Both the position numbers and the translations under genes were made by a program. The notes beneath the pieces were generated by a model, which was given only the letters and a program-made list of their open reading frames with translations, made no database searches and had not been told where the DNA came from. 64,000 bases of DNA from Zingiber officinale (taxonomy: Eukaryota > Streptophyta > Magnoliopsida > Zingiberales > Zingiberaceae): the NCBI RefSeq assembly GCF_018446385.1, contig NC_055996.1, forward strand, positions 126,900,532 to 126,964,531, in the 5' to 3' direction. Shown here piece after piece: positions 10,150-20,924 of this stretch (positions are counted from its first letter, which is position 1; the number at the start of each line of letters is the position of its first letter).

Positions 10150-11554
10150 TTATAAGGACGATGAACTGCTACTTCTTGAATTCGATGGTGAGGGAGCTGG
10201 TGATTCCAAAGAAGATAATTCAACACCTTCTATTGTTGGAGTTCTATCCTCCATTGGGATGTGAATTCGAGTCTCTTCTCCCTGTGTATTCCAATTCCAC
10301 TTTGAATTTTCATCAAAATCTACATCTCTCCTTATAATTAATTTTCCAATAAAAGGATTATACAATTGATATGCTTTTGATTGATTGCAATATCCAACAA
10401 ATATGCATTTTTCAGATTTCTTCTCAAGTTTATGATGAAATTGAGAGTTTATCAAGGCATATGCAATACAACCAAAAATTCTTAAGTGATTTACCGATGG
10501 TTTTCTACCTCGCCATGCTTCATATGGTGTTTGATTTAAAACGACCCTTATTGGAGAAATATTCAGCAAGTAAACTGATGTGGGCACTACTTTAGCCCAG
10601 AAAATATTTGGAAGTTCTCTGATATTCAACAAACTTCTAGCCATTTCTACAACGGTTTTTTTTTCATTCGGCAATACCATTTTACTCCGATGTATAAGGC
10701 ATTGTTAATTCCCTGTGAATACCATGTTCTTCACAAAATTTACTAAACTCTATAGATAAGAACTCACCTCCTCGATCTGTACGAAGAGTCTTTATTAAAG
10801 TACCATTCTGCTTTTCTATAAGCACCTTGAATTTTCTGAAAATTTCAAAAGTCTCTGACTTATCTACTAGAAAATATACCCAACTCATCCGGTTAAAATC
10901 ATCAGTAAACATTAAACAATATTTACTCCCACCAAATGATGTAGTTCTCATAGGGCCACATAAATCAACGTGAATTAGCTCAAGGCATTCTGAAGTTCTC
11001 CATGATTTCCCACTTGGAAAAGACTTTCTTGTTTGTTTTCCATAAATACATCCTTCGCATAAACCAAGAAAACTAATTTGAGGTAATCCAAAAATCATAC
11101 CTTTCTGATTTAAAAGTTGCATGCCTTTGATATTGAAATGCCCATATCTCAAGTGCCATATCTTGGATTCATTATCTTCGCTAGCAATAAAAGCTTGGTT
11201 TCCCACATTAGAGATCTTCAGTGGAAACATCTTATTTTCTGTCATTTGCATGCTAACAATAGACTTTCCAGAATCTTTATCAGAAATAACACAAGCTCCG
11301 TTATCAAATACAATAGCATAGCCACCCATCATCAATTGTCCAACACTTAACAAACTATGTGCCAAACTAGGAACAAAATCGACATTGTAAAGCAATTTTA
11401 CTTTACCATCGCTAGTCACCACAGTAATTGTGCCTTTGCCTTCGACTTGTATCTGTCTATTATCTCCAAGTCTTACTAACATCTTATGTGATTCATCAAG
11501 CTCTTTAAATAATGACTTATTTCCAGTCATGTGATTTGAACATCCACTATCCAA
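10150..11554 (-). pseudogene. Element E protease and integrase, frameshifted
   Basis: The first frame (11554-10682) begins with a protease-like start, WIVDSGCSNHMTG-type (MDSGCSNHMTGNKS), then GAG-pre-integrase (IWHLRYGHFNIKGMQLL, CEGCIYGKQTRKSF) giving the HHCC zinc site, and the integrase core (HVDLCGPMRTTSFGGSKY, FTDDFNRMSWVYFL, LRTDRGGEF). The frame breaks at about 10680, next to an in-frame stop and an A-run. The integrase C-terminal part continues in another frame (10680-10150) with YEAWRGRKPSVNHLRIFGC and the conserved RRDVDFDE block. The domains are complete in outline but the gene is dead. Confidence 0.88.
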
Positions 11555-12487
11555 AAATCAAATATCTTTTTGAACTTCGTTAGAATGAGAATGAATCATA
11601 AATAACTTACTTTCCTCATTTTCTTCTTTCACATAGTTTGCATGTGAGTCATTTATGCAATTTGCCTTTATATGCCCAAATCTTTTGTAGTTATAACATT
11701 GAATGAAATTTTTATTCCATTTTTGATCCCCGTTAAATTACTTCTTTTGTACATTAAAATGGTTTCTTCCTCTACCATGTCCTCTACCACGAAAACCTCC
11801 TCTTCCACGACCTCTGCCAGCAAATTCTTCCTTTTTTTCTATCTCCCCCTTCACTTGAGAAGCCTGAAATTCCTTTTCTTCATCCTTCTCCACGGATCTA
11901 TTTCGCCTTACCTCATGAGCTTGCAAAGAACCCATTAGTTCATCAAAAGATAAAATCGAGAGATCTTTTGCCTCTTCGATCGCAGTTACTATGTAATCAT
12001 ATTTAGGAGTCAAACTTCGCAAAACTTTCGAAACAATAATTGCATCAGTGATCTTTTCTCCATAAGATCTCATTTGACTGATAATCGAAATTACTCTAGA
12101 TAAAAAGTCTTGTAAAGTTTCATTACCCTTCATAAGCAATGCCTCAAACTCACTTCTGAGAGTCTTGAATTTCACTGCTATCACCTTGGAGGAGCCTTGG
12201 AATTCTTTCTGCAATATTTCCCATGCTTCTTTGGAAAATGAGGCAGTTGCAATTCTTGAGAAAATTGTCTCATGTACTGCTTGTTGAAGAATAAACAGTG
12301 CCTTCGAATCTTTCTTTATGTTCTCCTTCAATCGACCTTCATCGGCATCCTCGTCGTCAAAGCATTTCTCTACTAAATCCCAAAGATCTTGAGATCTAAA
12401 TAGAGTCTTTATTTTGATACTCCAAAATTCGTAGCACTCTCCTTTGAAAATGGGGATGAGGGGTTGAGAAACTCCGTTGATTGCCAT
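11555..12487 (-). pseudogene. Element E gag with a damaged zinc knuckle
   Basis: The frame starts with ATG at 12487, 34 bases from the primer-binding site, and reads MAINGVSQPLIPIFKGECYE, a UBN2-type copia gag (QDLWDLVE, LQDFLSRVISIISQMRSYG, LTPKYDYIVTAIEE). It passes through an RGRGRGG-rich basic segment and meets a stop at 11738. The zinc knuckle lies just beyond the stop at about 11655-11697 and reads CYNYKRFGHIKANC, so the second cysteine of the CCHC motif is a tyrosine. Stop and lost ligand together mean this gag cannot bind the genome normally. An upstream extension of the frame to 12598 runs into the LTR and is not used here. Confidence 0.85.
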
Positions 12488-12520
12488 TGCGAGAAAACTA
12501 GGACACGTCAAACTCGGCGG

Positions 12521-12530
12521 TCTGATACCA
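12521..12530 (-). other. Primer-binding site of element E
   Basis: The minus strand reads TGGTATCAGA directly inside the right LTR, matching the initiator Met-tRNA 3' end as in most plant copia elements. Confidence 0.85.
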
Positions 12531-12531
12531 C

Positions 12532-12764
12532 TGTTAGAGAAAATTAGGAGGAGGATCAGAAGACAAAGATGAACAAGTGGAACACAATAATCTCTCACGC
12601 TTCTTCATTAAATCATAAAACATGTAGCCTATTTATAAGCTACATACATAACCCACTAACTCCACAATTCACCCGACTAACTCAACTACTCTACCCCACT
12701 ACTACCACTATTGTCACTCATTGTCATCACTAACTCAATTGTTAATTTTGAGTCATTTATCAAC
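12532..12764 (-). repeat. 5' LTR of element E
   Basis: About 233 bp, starting TGTTAG. The last base of the expected CAACA end is missing or merged with the flank (caac|gg), and the 36-bp repeat starts two bases later. Its TATA-like tttataag at about 12632 is on the plus strand of the window; in the element's own sense it is an inverted copy. Confidence 0.8.
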
Positions 12765-12766
12765 GG

Positions 12767-12802
12767 TCAATTAGGTTTTGCACAAAGGAAACAAGTTCTA
12801 TT
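12767..12802 (+). repeat. 36-bp direct repeat, right copy, flanking element E
   Basis: Matches 8283-8318 with one mismatch. It lies within the 155 bp left between the copia LTR and the NPF start codon. Confidence 0.85.
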
Positions 12803-12919
12803 GCCAAATCTTTTATTTTATTTTACATTTAATGTTTTTCTATTGCCAAGTGATCGACGGCCCTTTATGACATCTTCTTATATGTACAAAGACCAAATGG
12901 AAGCTCAAAGTCCCATCCC

Positions 12920-14810
12920 ATGGAGCCGGCTACTAGGTTGGAGATGCCGCGAGACGAGGAGAAATGGGTGTGCGATTCCTCCGTCGATCACAAAGGAAGG
13001 CTTCCTGACAGATCCGTCACTGGAGGTTGGAGAGCATCCTTGTTCATCATAGGTATTAATTAATTTAAGCATCCAATTAATTAATTAATCAATCTGCGTC
13101 GTCGTCTTCTTCGATTTATGTTCTTAATTGATATACGATTATGGCGGCGGCGGTTCAGTGATCGAGTTCAGTGAAAGGCTGAGCTACTTCGGACTGGCCA
13201 CCAACCTCATCATGTACCTCTCCAAGGAGTTGCATGAGGATTTGAAGACGGCCGCCAAGAACGTCAACTACTGGAACGGCGTCACCGCCGTGATGCCCCT
13301 CGTCGGAGGCTTCGTCGCCGACGCCGCTCTCGGGAGGTTCTTCTCTGCCATTATTTCCTCCCTCGTCTACATCGCGGTAAAGTGCAGAGATTCTTTCATC
13401 AGATTTGCTTTGTCGATGAGAGAATAAGAAGAAGATTCTGTATCGCAGGGACTCACTTTGCTGAGCTTGTCGCAATTAGTCCCTCGCCTGAAACCTTGCA
13501 ATGGGGCCGCCTGCGCCGGCGGAAGATCGATGCGCGTCCACGAGGTCATCTTCTTCTTAGCCATCTACTTGATCTCCGTCGGGACCGGCGGCCACAAGCC
13601 GTCTCTGGAGAGCTTCGGTGCCGACCAGTTCGACGACAACCACGCCGGGGAGCGCAAGCGGAAGATGTCCTACTTCAACTGGTGGAACTTCGCCCTCTGC
13701 GGTGGTCTTCTCTTCGGCGTCACCGTCATTCCCTACGCCCACGACGTAGTCGGGTGGTGGCTGGTTGACGTCGTGCTCACGGCCAACATGTGCTTCAGTC
13801 TGGTCGTCTTCGTCGCCGGCAAGTCATTTTATCGGTACCGCAAGCCGGTCGGAAGCCCGTTCACGCCGATGGCCCAGGTCGTAACGTCGGCGCTGGCCAA
13901 ACGAGCGCTTCCCCTGCCGTCGGACGCCGGAGAACTTTACGAAGCGCCTAAAACAGAGCAGAGGCTCCTCTGCCACACTAACAAGCTAAGGTTCCTGGAC
14001 AAAGCCGCCATAATCGAGCACAAAGACGACGCGGCGGCCTTCGCCATCGAGCAATCGAACCCATGGCGGCTCGCGACGGTGACCCAAGTCGAGGAGCTGA
14101 AGCTAATAATCGGCATGGTTCCTATTTGGCTGACGGCGCTACCTTTTGGCATCGCCGTGTCGCAGTCCTCCACCTTCTTCATAAAGCAAGCAAGCGTCAT
14201 GGACCGGAAGCTCGGCGGCTTCGAAATTCCGCCGGCCTCCGTCTTCGCCCTCGGCGCGGTGGGCATGCTCATCACGGTGACGCTGTACGACAAACTCCTG
14301 GAGCCGGCGGTGCGGAGAGCCACCGGGCAAGAGCGAGGCGTGAGCATCCTCAAGAGGATCGGGGTGGGCATGGCGCTGTCGGCGGCGGCGATGGCCGCGG
14401 CCGCGCTGGTAGAGCGGAGACGGCTGACGGCGAGGGCGCCAGTGACCGTGTTCTGGCTGGTGCCGCAGTACATGACGATGGGGCTGGGCGACGGCTTCGC
14501 GCTGGTGGGGCTGCAGGAATACTTCTACGAGCAGGTGCCCGACGGGATGCGCAGTCTGGGGATCGGCCTCTACCTGAGCATCTTCGGGGTGGCCAGCTTC
14601 CTCAGCAGCCTCCTCATCACGGCGGTGGACCGAGCCACGACCTGGTTCGCCAGGGACCTCAACGGGAGCCGATTGGACTCGTTCTACTGGTTGGTGGCGG
14701 CTCTGAACGCCGTCAACATCTGCGTGTTCGTGTGCACTGCAAGAAGCTATTCCTATAAGAGCGTACAGAGGAAGGTCGCGGTTGTCGATTCCCCTGAAGC
14801 TGATGCCTGA
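12920..14810 (+). CDS. NPF (NRT1/PTR family) proton-coupled transporter, three exons
   Basis: Proposed exons are 12920-13052, 13159-13376 and 13449-14810, with GT...AG introns of 106 and 72 bp, joining in frame to 570 residues, the usual NPF length. NPF proteins are 12-helix plasma- or vacuolar-membrane symporters for nitrate, peptides or hormones; the substrate here cannot be read from sequence. Exon 1 carries the family's N-terminal block ending TGGWRASLFII. Exon 2 starts within the proton-coupling ExxER motif (EFSER, residues 48-52) and continues RLSYFGLATNLIMYL and NVNYWNGVTAVMPLVGGF. Exon 3 has VGTGGHKPSLESFGADQFDD, FNWWNFALCGG, the central cytosolic loop, and the C-terminal QYFYE-type block LQEYFYEQVPDGMRSLGIGL. 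ATG 12920 is in frame with a second ATG at 12944, either of which could be used. It resembles subfamily NPF5 (inference). The gene is hemmed in by copia elements about 155 bp upstream and about 50 bp downstream, yet shows no stop or frameshift. Confidence 0.9.
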
Positions 14811-14862
14811 ACTGAAAATGGAAGATTTGAATAACAAATTATCAGTCGATCTATTTCTACCT

Positions 14863-15032
14863 TGGGACAACATTTTAACTGAACTATCCAGCGATAGTTC
14901 ATACATTGATATAATATGATAATTACAGTAAAAGATTCGATGGCGTCTATCCTAACAAATGACGATACACTAATTACAGTGAGAATTAAATGCTACCAAC
15001 TTAATTATTATCTTTCTTAATTCACTCCAATA
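14863..15032 (-). repeat. 3' LTR of copia element H (left half)
   Basis: It matches 53525-53791: 'gaactatccagcgata', then 'gatataatatgataatta', 'cactaattacagtgagaattaaatg' and an end at 'cactccaata' followed by a pyrimidine run (ctccctctcaaa) that is the purine tract on the minus strand. Its outer edge is uncertain because the first 20-30 bp are diverged. The element's LTRs appear to end in TA rather than CA. Confidence 0.65.
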
Positions 15033-16726
15033 CTCCCTCTCAAATTGGTAGATCTCGCAATCGTTGAGTAAGTCATGAAAATTTTTGCTATATATTATTT
15101 TTGTAAGTATATCCGCCAGTTGATCTTCAGATTTGACAAAAGGAAATCGAATTATTTTTGTTTCCAGATTTTCTTTAATAAAGTGTCGATCAACTTTCAC
15201 ATGCTTTGTCCGATCATGTTGAACTAGATTATGAGCAATAGCAATCGCTGCTTTATTATCACAAAATAAATCAATTTCATGATTAGGCGCAAAGCCTACT
15301 TCAATTAATAGATTCCTTAGCTAGAGGAGTTCGCACACCCCTTTTGCCATACCTCGGATTTATGCGTCAGCACTAGATAGAGCTACCACATTGTGCTTCT
15401 TACTTTTTCAGATGACTAGATTACAACCAACAAATGTAATATACCCAGAGGTGGACTTCCTATCTGAAATTGTACCAGCCCAATCAACATTTGTATACCC
15501 CCAATCAACAAATCGTTGTTCTCTGTAAGCATATGTCCCTTTTTCATAAATGACTTTAGATATTGGAGAATATGAATCACCACTCTCATGTGATCTTTAC
15601 TTGGGTTGTGCATGAACTGACTCACCACACTTACTGCATATGTAATATCAAGCCGAGTATGGGAGAGATAAATTAATTTTCCCACTAATTTTTTATACCT
15701 GCCCTTGTTTGTTAAAATCTGATCAGGGTATTCTCTAAGTCTGTGATTTTAGATTATTGGGGTGTCTGCGGGCTTATAATCTAGTACTCCAACTTCTGCT
15801 AATAAGTCAAGAACACATTTTCGTTGAGAAAGAAATATACCCTGCTTTGAGTGAGCAACTTCAATGCCTAAGAAATACATCAATCCTCCAAAATTCTTCA
15901 TTTCAAATTCAATTACTAGCCTTCTTTCTAAATTAGTCATTCTTTCTAGGTCATCTCCTATAATGATCATATCATCCACATATACTATTAGAGCAGTTAT
16001 CTTACCCTGATGATGCTTTAAGAATAACGTGTGGCCTGAGTGGCTTTGCTTGAACCCATATCTTCTCATGGCAGTAGTTAGATGGTCAAATCATGCTCTA
16101 GGAGATTACTTTAGCCCATACAAAGTTCTTTGCAACTTACATACCACTTTAGTTTGAGCATTTGTTTGATAACCTGGAGGCACTTCCATGTATATTTCTT
16201 CTTCTAGATCACCATGGAGGAAGACATTCTTTACATCAAACTGATGTAAAGGCCAATCAAGATTTGCTACAAGAGACAACAATACCCTGACAGTATTTAA
16301 TTTTGCTACTGGTGAGAAAGTTTCCTAATAGTCTATGTGTATGTCTGTGTATAACCTTTCGCCACCAGCCTTACTTTGTATCTCTCAATCGATCCATTGG
16401 CGTTATATTTGATAGAAAATATCCATTTACATCTAACTATATTTTATTCTTGGTAGTGATATTAGCATACATGTCTTGTTTTTAAGTAACGCTGCCATCT
16501 CTTCTCCCATTGCTTGAGTCCACCTAGGATTCCCTAATGCCTTTTCTACACTTGTAGGAACTTGATTTAAGGATAGTTCAGATACAAAGTGTTTTAGAGG
16601 ATTAGACAACCTTAGTGTAGACACATAATTTGCAATAGCATATTTAGACTGCCTAGTTTTTCCTTCAGGAGAGTACTAGTTTGGGGATTTACCCCTATTG
16701 TGCCTGAAAGGTAATTCATAGCCAAT
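15033..16726 (-). pseudogene. Copia element H, RT and RNase H half
   Basis: The minus strand carries the integrase-RT linker (LSNPLKHFVSELSLNQVPTS near 16600), RT with YVDD in LIVYVDDMIII at about 15970-15990 and FLGIEVAHSKQGIFLSQRK, then the RNase H part (IYLSHTRLDITYAVSVVSQF near 15670) and the terminal HVDRHFIKENLE-type and DQLADILTK motifs near 15130-15190. Several stops and frame changes break it. The upstream half of the same element (integrase) lies 35 kb away at 52131-53524. The reading frame of the linker continues across the gap once A and one copy of its TSD GCCAA (16722-16726, 52131-52135) are removed. Confidence 0.88.
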
Positions 16727-17587
16727 GATCCTATTCAAAAATCATGAAGAAGGTTTGCTGGGGATGTGACTTCTGCGTTGGCTGCTTGTAGACCTCGCTT
16801 CACTCTACAACACAGGAAACGTCAGTAAAGACCCAGGAAAGGAGTCCCCGACGTTGGCCCTTCGACGTTTAAGTCAATCACCAGCAAAATGGAAGAAAGT
16901 GGAGCAATATAATGGTAAGCACAGGTATGAATAGTCAATAACGCATACCTCCGTCGGTGCATGAACTCTCCCTTTATATAGCGTCATAGCAGGAGACGTG
17001 CACACTTCTCAAGACGTGGGCACGTTCTCCAAATTATCCTATGAAAGGACATGTCAGAAAAGTAGCTCTAACACCATACCTTAACGGGGCACGTAAATAT
17101 TTGACAAGACAGTAGAAACTTCTACTGTACGACCCTCCTGTTGACCATGCCTCGTTGTTAGTGGCACTATCTCCCAAAGAGATATCAATGAATATGAGAG
17201 GGCTCCCACTGCTTGACCGAGCGAAGGGCCCGCTCGATTAAGGATCCCTGCTTGGTAGACCTCCGTTGCTTCCATGCGATGACTTGGTTCAGTAAATTAT
17301 TTTGGCCCGACCGGGAGAACGCTCCTGTCGCCTTGACATTCTTCGCTTCGTGATGAGCATATGATGTTCTTGTCACATTGCTCTTGGTTGTACATGCGTC
17401 CTGCTCGAACAAGTCGCTTGCCAATCGGGCACTTCATGTCCGACTGGCAACTGCAGTAGACCTACGTTCGACCCACCTTTGGTGAGCTCGCTGGTTCCCT
17501 GGTATTGACCGTCTTGACTTTGACCTCCACACCATCTACTACCTCTGCCCTTGACCTGCACTAGGTGGGCCCCTTATAACTACATCA
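16727..17587 (-). repeat. 3' LTR of gypsy element A
   Basis: 861 bp, starting TGATCCTATTC and ending CTACATCA. A 'ccctttatatag' TATA region (on the element's strand ctatataaaggg) lies at about 16970. It is followed by 'taagtcttcccctcaag', the purine tract in reverse. Confidence 0.88.
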
Positions 17588-18369
17588 TAAGTCTTCCCCT
17601 CAAGTCTAGTCAAAGGAGACTGCAAGTTTGATTGACTGAACAGGTAGTGTCTTTGGTAGCCTCTTGATCGGGCATTCTCTATTCTCAAGCTTCCAATCGG
17701 ATTATATTATCTTCTTAGTTGTTGTTCGACTTCCTCTTACTACCCTTAGTGTGTAGTTACCGCTTGGATTTTACTCCATAGGACTGGTTTTGAGCCGTTG
17801 CTCGGCTATCATATAGTCAGAGATCCATGCCGATCGGGGTGGTTGGCAGCGACACTTAGCGATTTTTTCACAATTCATTGCTCTCTTGGACGAGTGCCTC
17901 ATAATAGTTGTTGACGCCATCTTGATTTCTTGAAGATTGTGCAAATCTCTCGCCATTATGACTAAGCACGCCGCTCATGCCTTTTAATTAAGCTTCATTA
18001 ATACTTCCCGTCGTTGGCTGCCACACGTCCCACACTTTGCCGCCGCACTCTTGACGTGACAGGCGGATATCCGCTGGTGATGTGACATGCACCTTTTCAA
18101 ATTTCAAGGCCAGATCTAGTCCTTATTTTTTTGTAACCCTTGATCGGACGGCTCGGAACAATCGCTCGCTGGGGTTTATAAGCCGTTATTTACTCGCCGC
18201 CATCTTCATTCTTCCTCGCGCTTTCCATCTCGAGCACATTCGGTGAAGCTTCTTCTCCCCCTCATTTTCGTCGGTGACCTTTCTCAGTAAGATTCTTCGT
18301 TCTTTCCTTCGTTGAATTCGCGCTTAGTTTCTTTCTCAATTTCTTATGGTTGTCTGCTTTCATCTCCTC
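17588..18369 (+). other. Remnant of element A's antisense-ORF promoter and leader
   Basis: This segment lines up with the region upstream of the antisense ORF in C (about 38504-39060) and in B (20173-20925): a 'cacgtccc' and 'gacgtgacaggcgg' block, 'gatcggacggctcgg', 'ggtttataagcc' (TATA-like), then a pyrimidine-rich leader. Around 18370 it joins integrase sequence directly, so the coding part of the antisense ORF and the integrase 3' end have been deleted in A. Confidence 0.65.
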
Positions 18370-19205
18370 GGTGGGGTCGGTGCAGGATATTATGATACTT
18401 TTGACATGATAAGCAAGTGGCCACCGTCCGAGCAACTTCATCTTACAATGTGGGCTAAAAATATTCTGCTAACAGGATCTTTCGGTCCAATGATTTACTG
18501 CACGTGTGACTTCAGCAGGAGCCCTGATGCACTTCTTACAGGATGTATTCAACGTCCTCCAATCCAACACACTTGAGCAACGGCTTTGAGAAAGCTCTTT
18601 TATATAGCTAATCCCCGATCAAAGTGAACCGCTTGGTCCTCTTTTTCAACAAGCGAGCTTCCTCCTCATCGGCTGATGTGGCACTCGATCGAAGGAACTC
18701 TATCAGTGATGTCCTCCAATTGCTTGAGAAGCTTATTCCGTCCATCCTATCGATGTGTGCGACTAGCGAAATCTGTTTGACTAGTTGATTTATCACGATC
18801 GACGATAATGAGCTGGCTCTGGTTATCCGATTAGGGGATCTTCCGTATAACCACTTCTTGGAAGTTTGCCTTCAACTTCTTGAAAGCTTCTGCATATAGC
18901 TTGAGTCGGGAGCTACTTATCTCGAACGTACCCAATAGCTGCTAAGCCGCCAGCTGAGAATTCGAGTAGATGAGGACTCTCATGGCTCCTACATGATGAG
19001 CTGCCTGTAAGTCGGCTATCAAGGCCTCATACTCAGCTTCGTTATTTATAGCCCAATAATCCAGCCACACGGACAACTGCATCCTGTCCTCCCGATGAGA
19101 AATCAAGAGGATGCTGATCCCGAGTCCTTACAGGGTGGAACCATCTACGCAGATCTTCCAATTTACATCTGACTCGGCGTTCTAGACCTCAGTCACAAAA
19201 TCAGT
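18370..19205 (-). pseudogene. Element A integrase N-terminal and RNase H fragment
   Basis: The minus strand is homologous to C's pol around 43450-44300: the integrase zinc-site region near 18380-18480, the 'RRVGRFTLIDDQLY'-like block near 18600-18640, and the RNase H stretch near 18960-19150. Only short open pieces survive (for example 18608-18796). The segment ends at the insertion of B; the matching right-hand piece resumes at 33678. Confidence 0.8.
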
Positions 19206-20172
19206 TGATCCTGTCTGAAAGTTGAAGAGACGGAAAGCTGGGGATGTGACGCTCACGCTGACCTCCTGTGGATTCTGATTAGACCTGCAACACAAACTAT
19301 ATCAGTGCCGAGGCAGGGAAGGGGTCCCCTGCGTTGGCCCTCCGACGCTCAAGTCAGTCACCGGCGATGAAGAATAAGGTGGACCAACAAAAAAACTGTA
19401 GCACAAACAGTGAATATCACATACCTCCATTGATGCTTGGACCCCCCCCCCCCTTTAGAAAGAGCTCCGGTAGCGTGCATGTACGCTTCCTAAGGTGGGC
19501 ACACTTCTCAAAGTTTTTCATAAAAAAAACTTGTCAGTAAAGTGTCCCTGACACAGTACCTTAACGGGCCGAGCATATATCTGAAGTGACAGTGGAAGTT
19601 TCCGTCGTAGGATCTTCTGGCTGTCCACGCCCGATGTCGGTGGCACCAACTTCCAAAAGGATGTTGCTGGATATCAAAGAGAGTGGACTGCTAGGTCGAG
19701 CGGGTTGGCCGCTTAGCCGGTGATTCACCGCTCTGGTTCCCCGTCCTGTCAGCCAGAACCTCGATACTCCTTTGCATGTCTGTTCGACTGAAGTTCCACT
19801 CTACCACTGTTGAGACCTGCTACCAGGCTGAGCGGGGTAGCCACTCGGCCGAAGTTGAACTCTGTCGATGTCAAGCTCAGTTCTATTTGAGCAGGGTAGC
19901 CATTCGGCCGAGGTTCTGTCTGCCAATGCCGAATACTAGTGCCTTACCGAGTGGAGAAGCCGCTCGAGTGGCTTCTACACATTGTCTTCATTAAGCATCA
20001 GTCGTTTGACTTCTCCATGTGTCGAAGGCGGCAGTCGATCGAAGCCTTATTCCCGGTCAGGGCATGCTTCGCCCGATCGGCTGATGTCATCTGCACATTG
20101 ACCGTCTTGACTATGACCTCCTTTGACCTCCACCGTGGCAGCGGGGTGGGGCCCTTCATTATCATCACATCA
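19206..20172 (-). repeat. 3' LTR of gypsy element B
   Basis: 967 bp, starting TGATCCTGTCTG and ending CACATCA, followed by the purine tract in reverse ('cctccccttcaagtctagtc'). It has a run of 13 C near 19443. Confidence 0.88.
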
Positions 20173-20924
20173 CATGCCTCCCCTTCAAGTCTAGTCGAAG
20201 GAGGCTGCAATTCTGACTGGCTGGATAATTGTCTAAGCAGCTTTCCTCCCGATTGACCTTCGGCATTAACTTGGCTTCTGATTGGGATGCGAACGCTCCC
20301 TGTCGGTCGACCTGTCGAAGCTTGTCATTCGACTGTAGGTACGCTCCCTTAATCCGATCAGCGCGACGAAGGTTTAAACTTGTGAAATCTTTTCTTGGGC
20401 TATCTTGGGCGAGCACGAGTTAGGCTTACGTCACTCAGATTTCTGGGAAATCATGCAAATCTCTTCGCATCAAGGCTGAGCACGCCCCCATGCTCTCATT
20501 AAATGTTGACCCATGGCGATGTGCCACGTGTCTTGCTCCCTGTCGCCTCACGCCTAATGTGACAGGTGGATATCTACTGTGATGTGACGTTTGGCGATTC
20601 AAGTTCAACGGTGAGATCTTGGCTTGGGTTTCTGCGACCTAGATCAGACGGCTCCGGTCGGCCGACCCCTAGGCTTATAAACCCGCGTGTGTCGCCACAT
20701 TTGCGCACATGAAACGAGTTCTTCGACGATGCTCCTGTGCTCTGGCGACATCCTTCTTTTTCGCTCCTCCGGCAACCTTTCTAGTAAGCTTTCTCCCCAT
20801 CTCCCTTTATTTTCACATCTTTCGGCGTCTGTTCTTCATCATCCTCGAGTTTTTCGACGTCTGTGTTCCAACGACAATTCCGCCAGTAGGTTTCCTTTGT
20901 ATCTCCACCTTTTTTTGTTTTGTA

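Larger units (their letters stand above)
8319..12764 (-). mobile_element. Decayed Ty1/copia retrotransposon E with short LTRs
   Basis: This 4.4-kb minus-strand element has LTRs of 202 bp (8319-8520) and about 233 bp (12532-12764) starting TGTTAGAG. The primer-binding site TGGTATCAGA lies at 12521-12530 and a purine tract follows the left LTR (8521-8534). The domain order on the minus strand is gag, protease, integrase, reverse transcriptase, RNase H, which is the copia order. Every module has at least one frameshift, stop or key-residue change, so the copy is dead. Its right LTR ends about 155 bp before the NPF gene's start codon, placing it in that gene's promoter. Confidence 0.92.

Noticed and set aside
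14139-14906. 255-codon open frame on the minus strand over the NPF gene
   Set aside because: It is a shadow frame in GC-rich coding sequence; the plus strand has a coherent NPF protein with introns and motifs.
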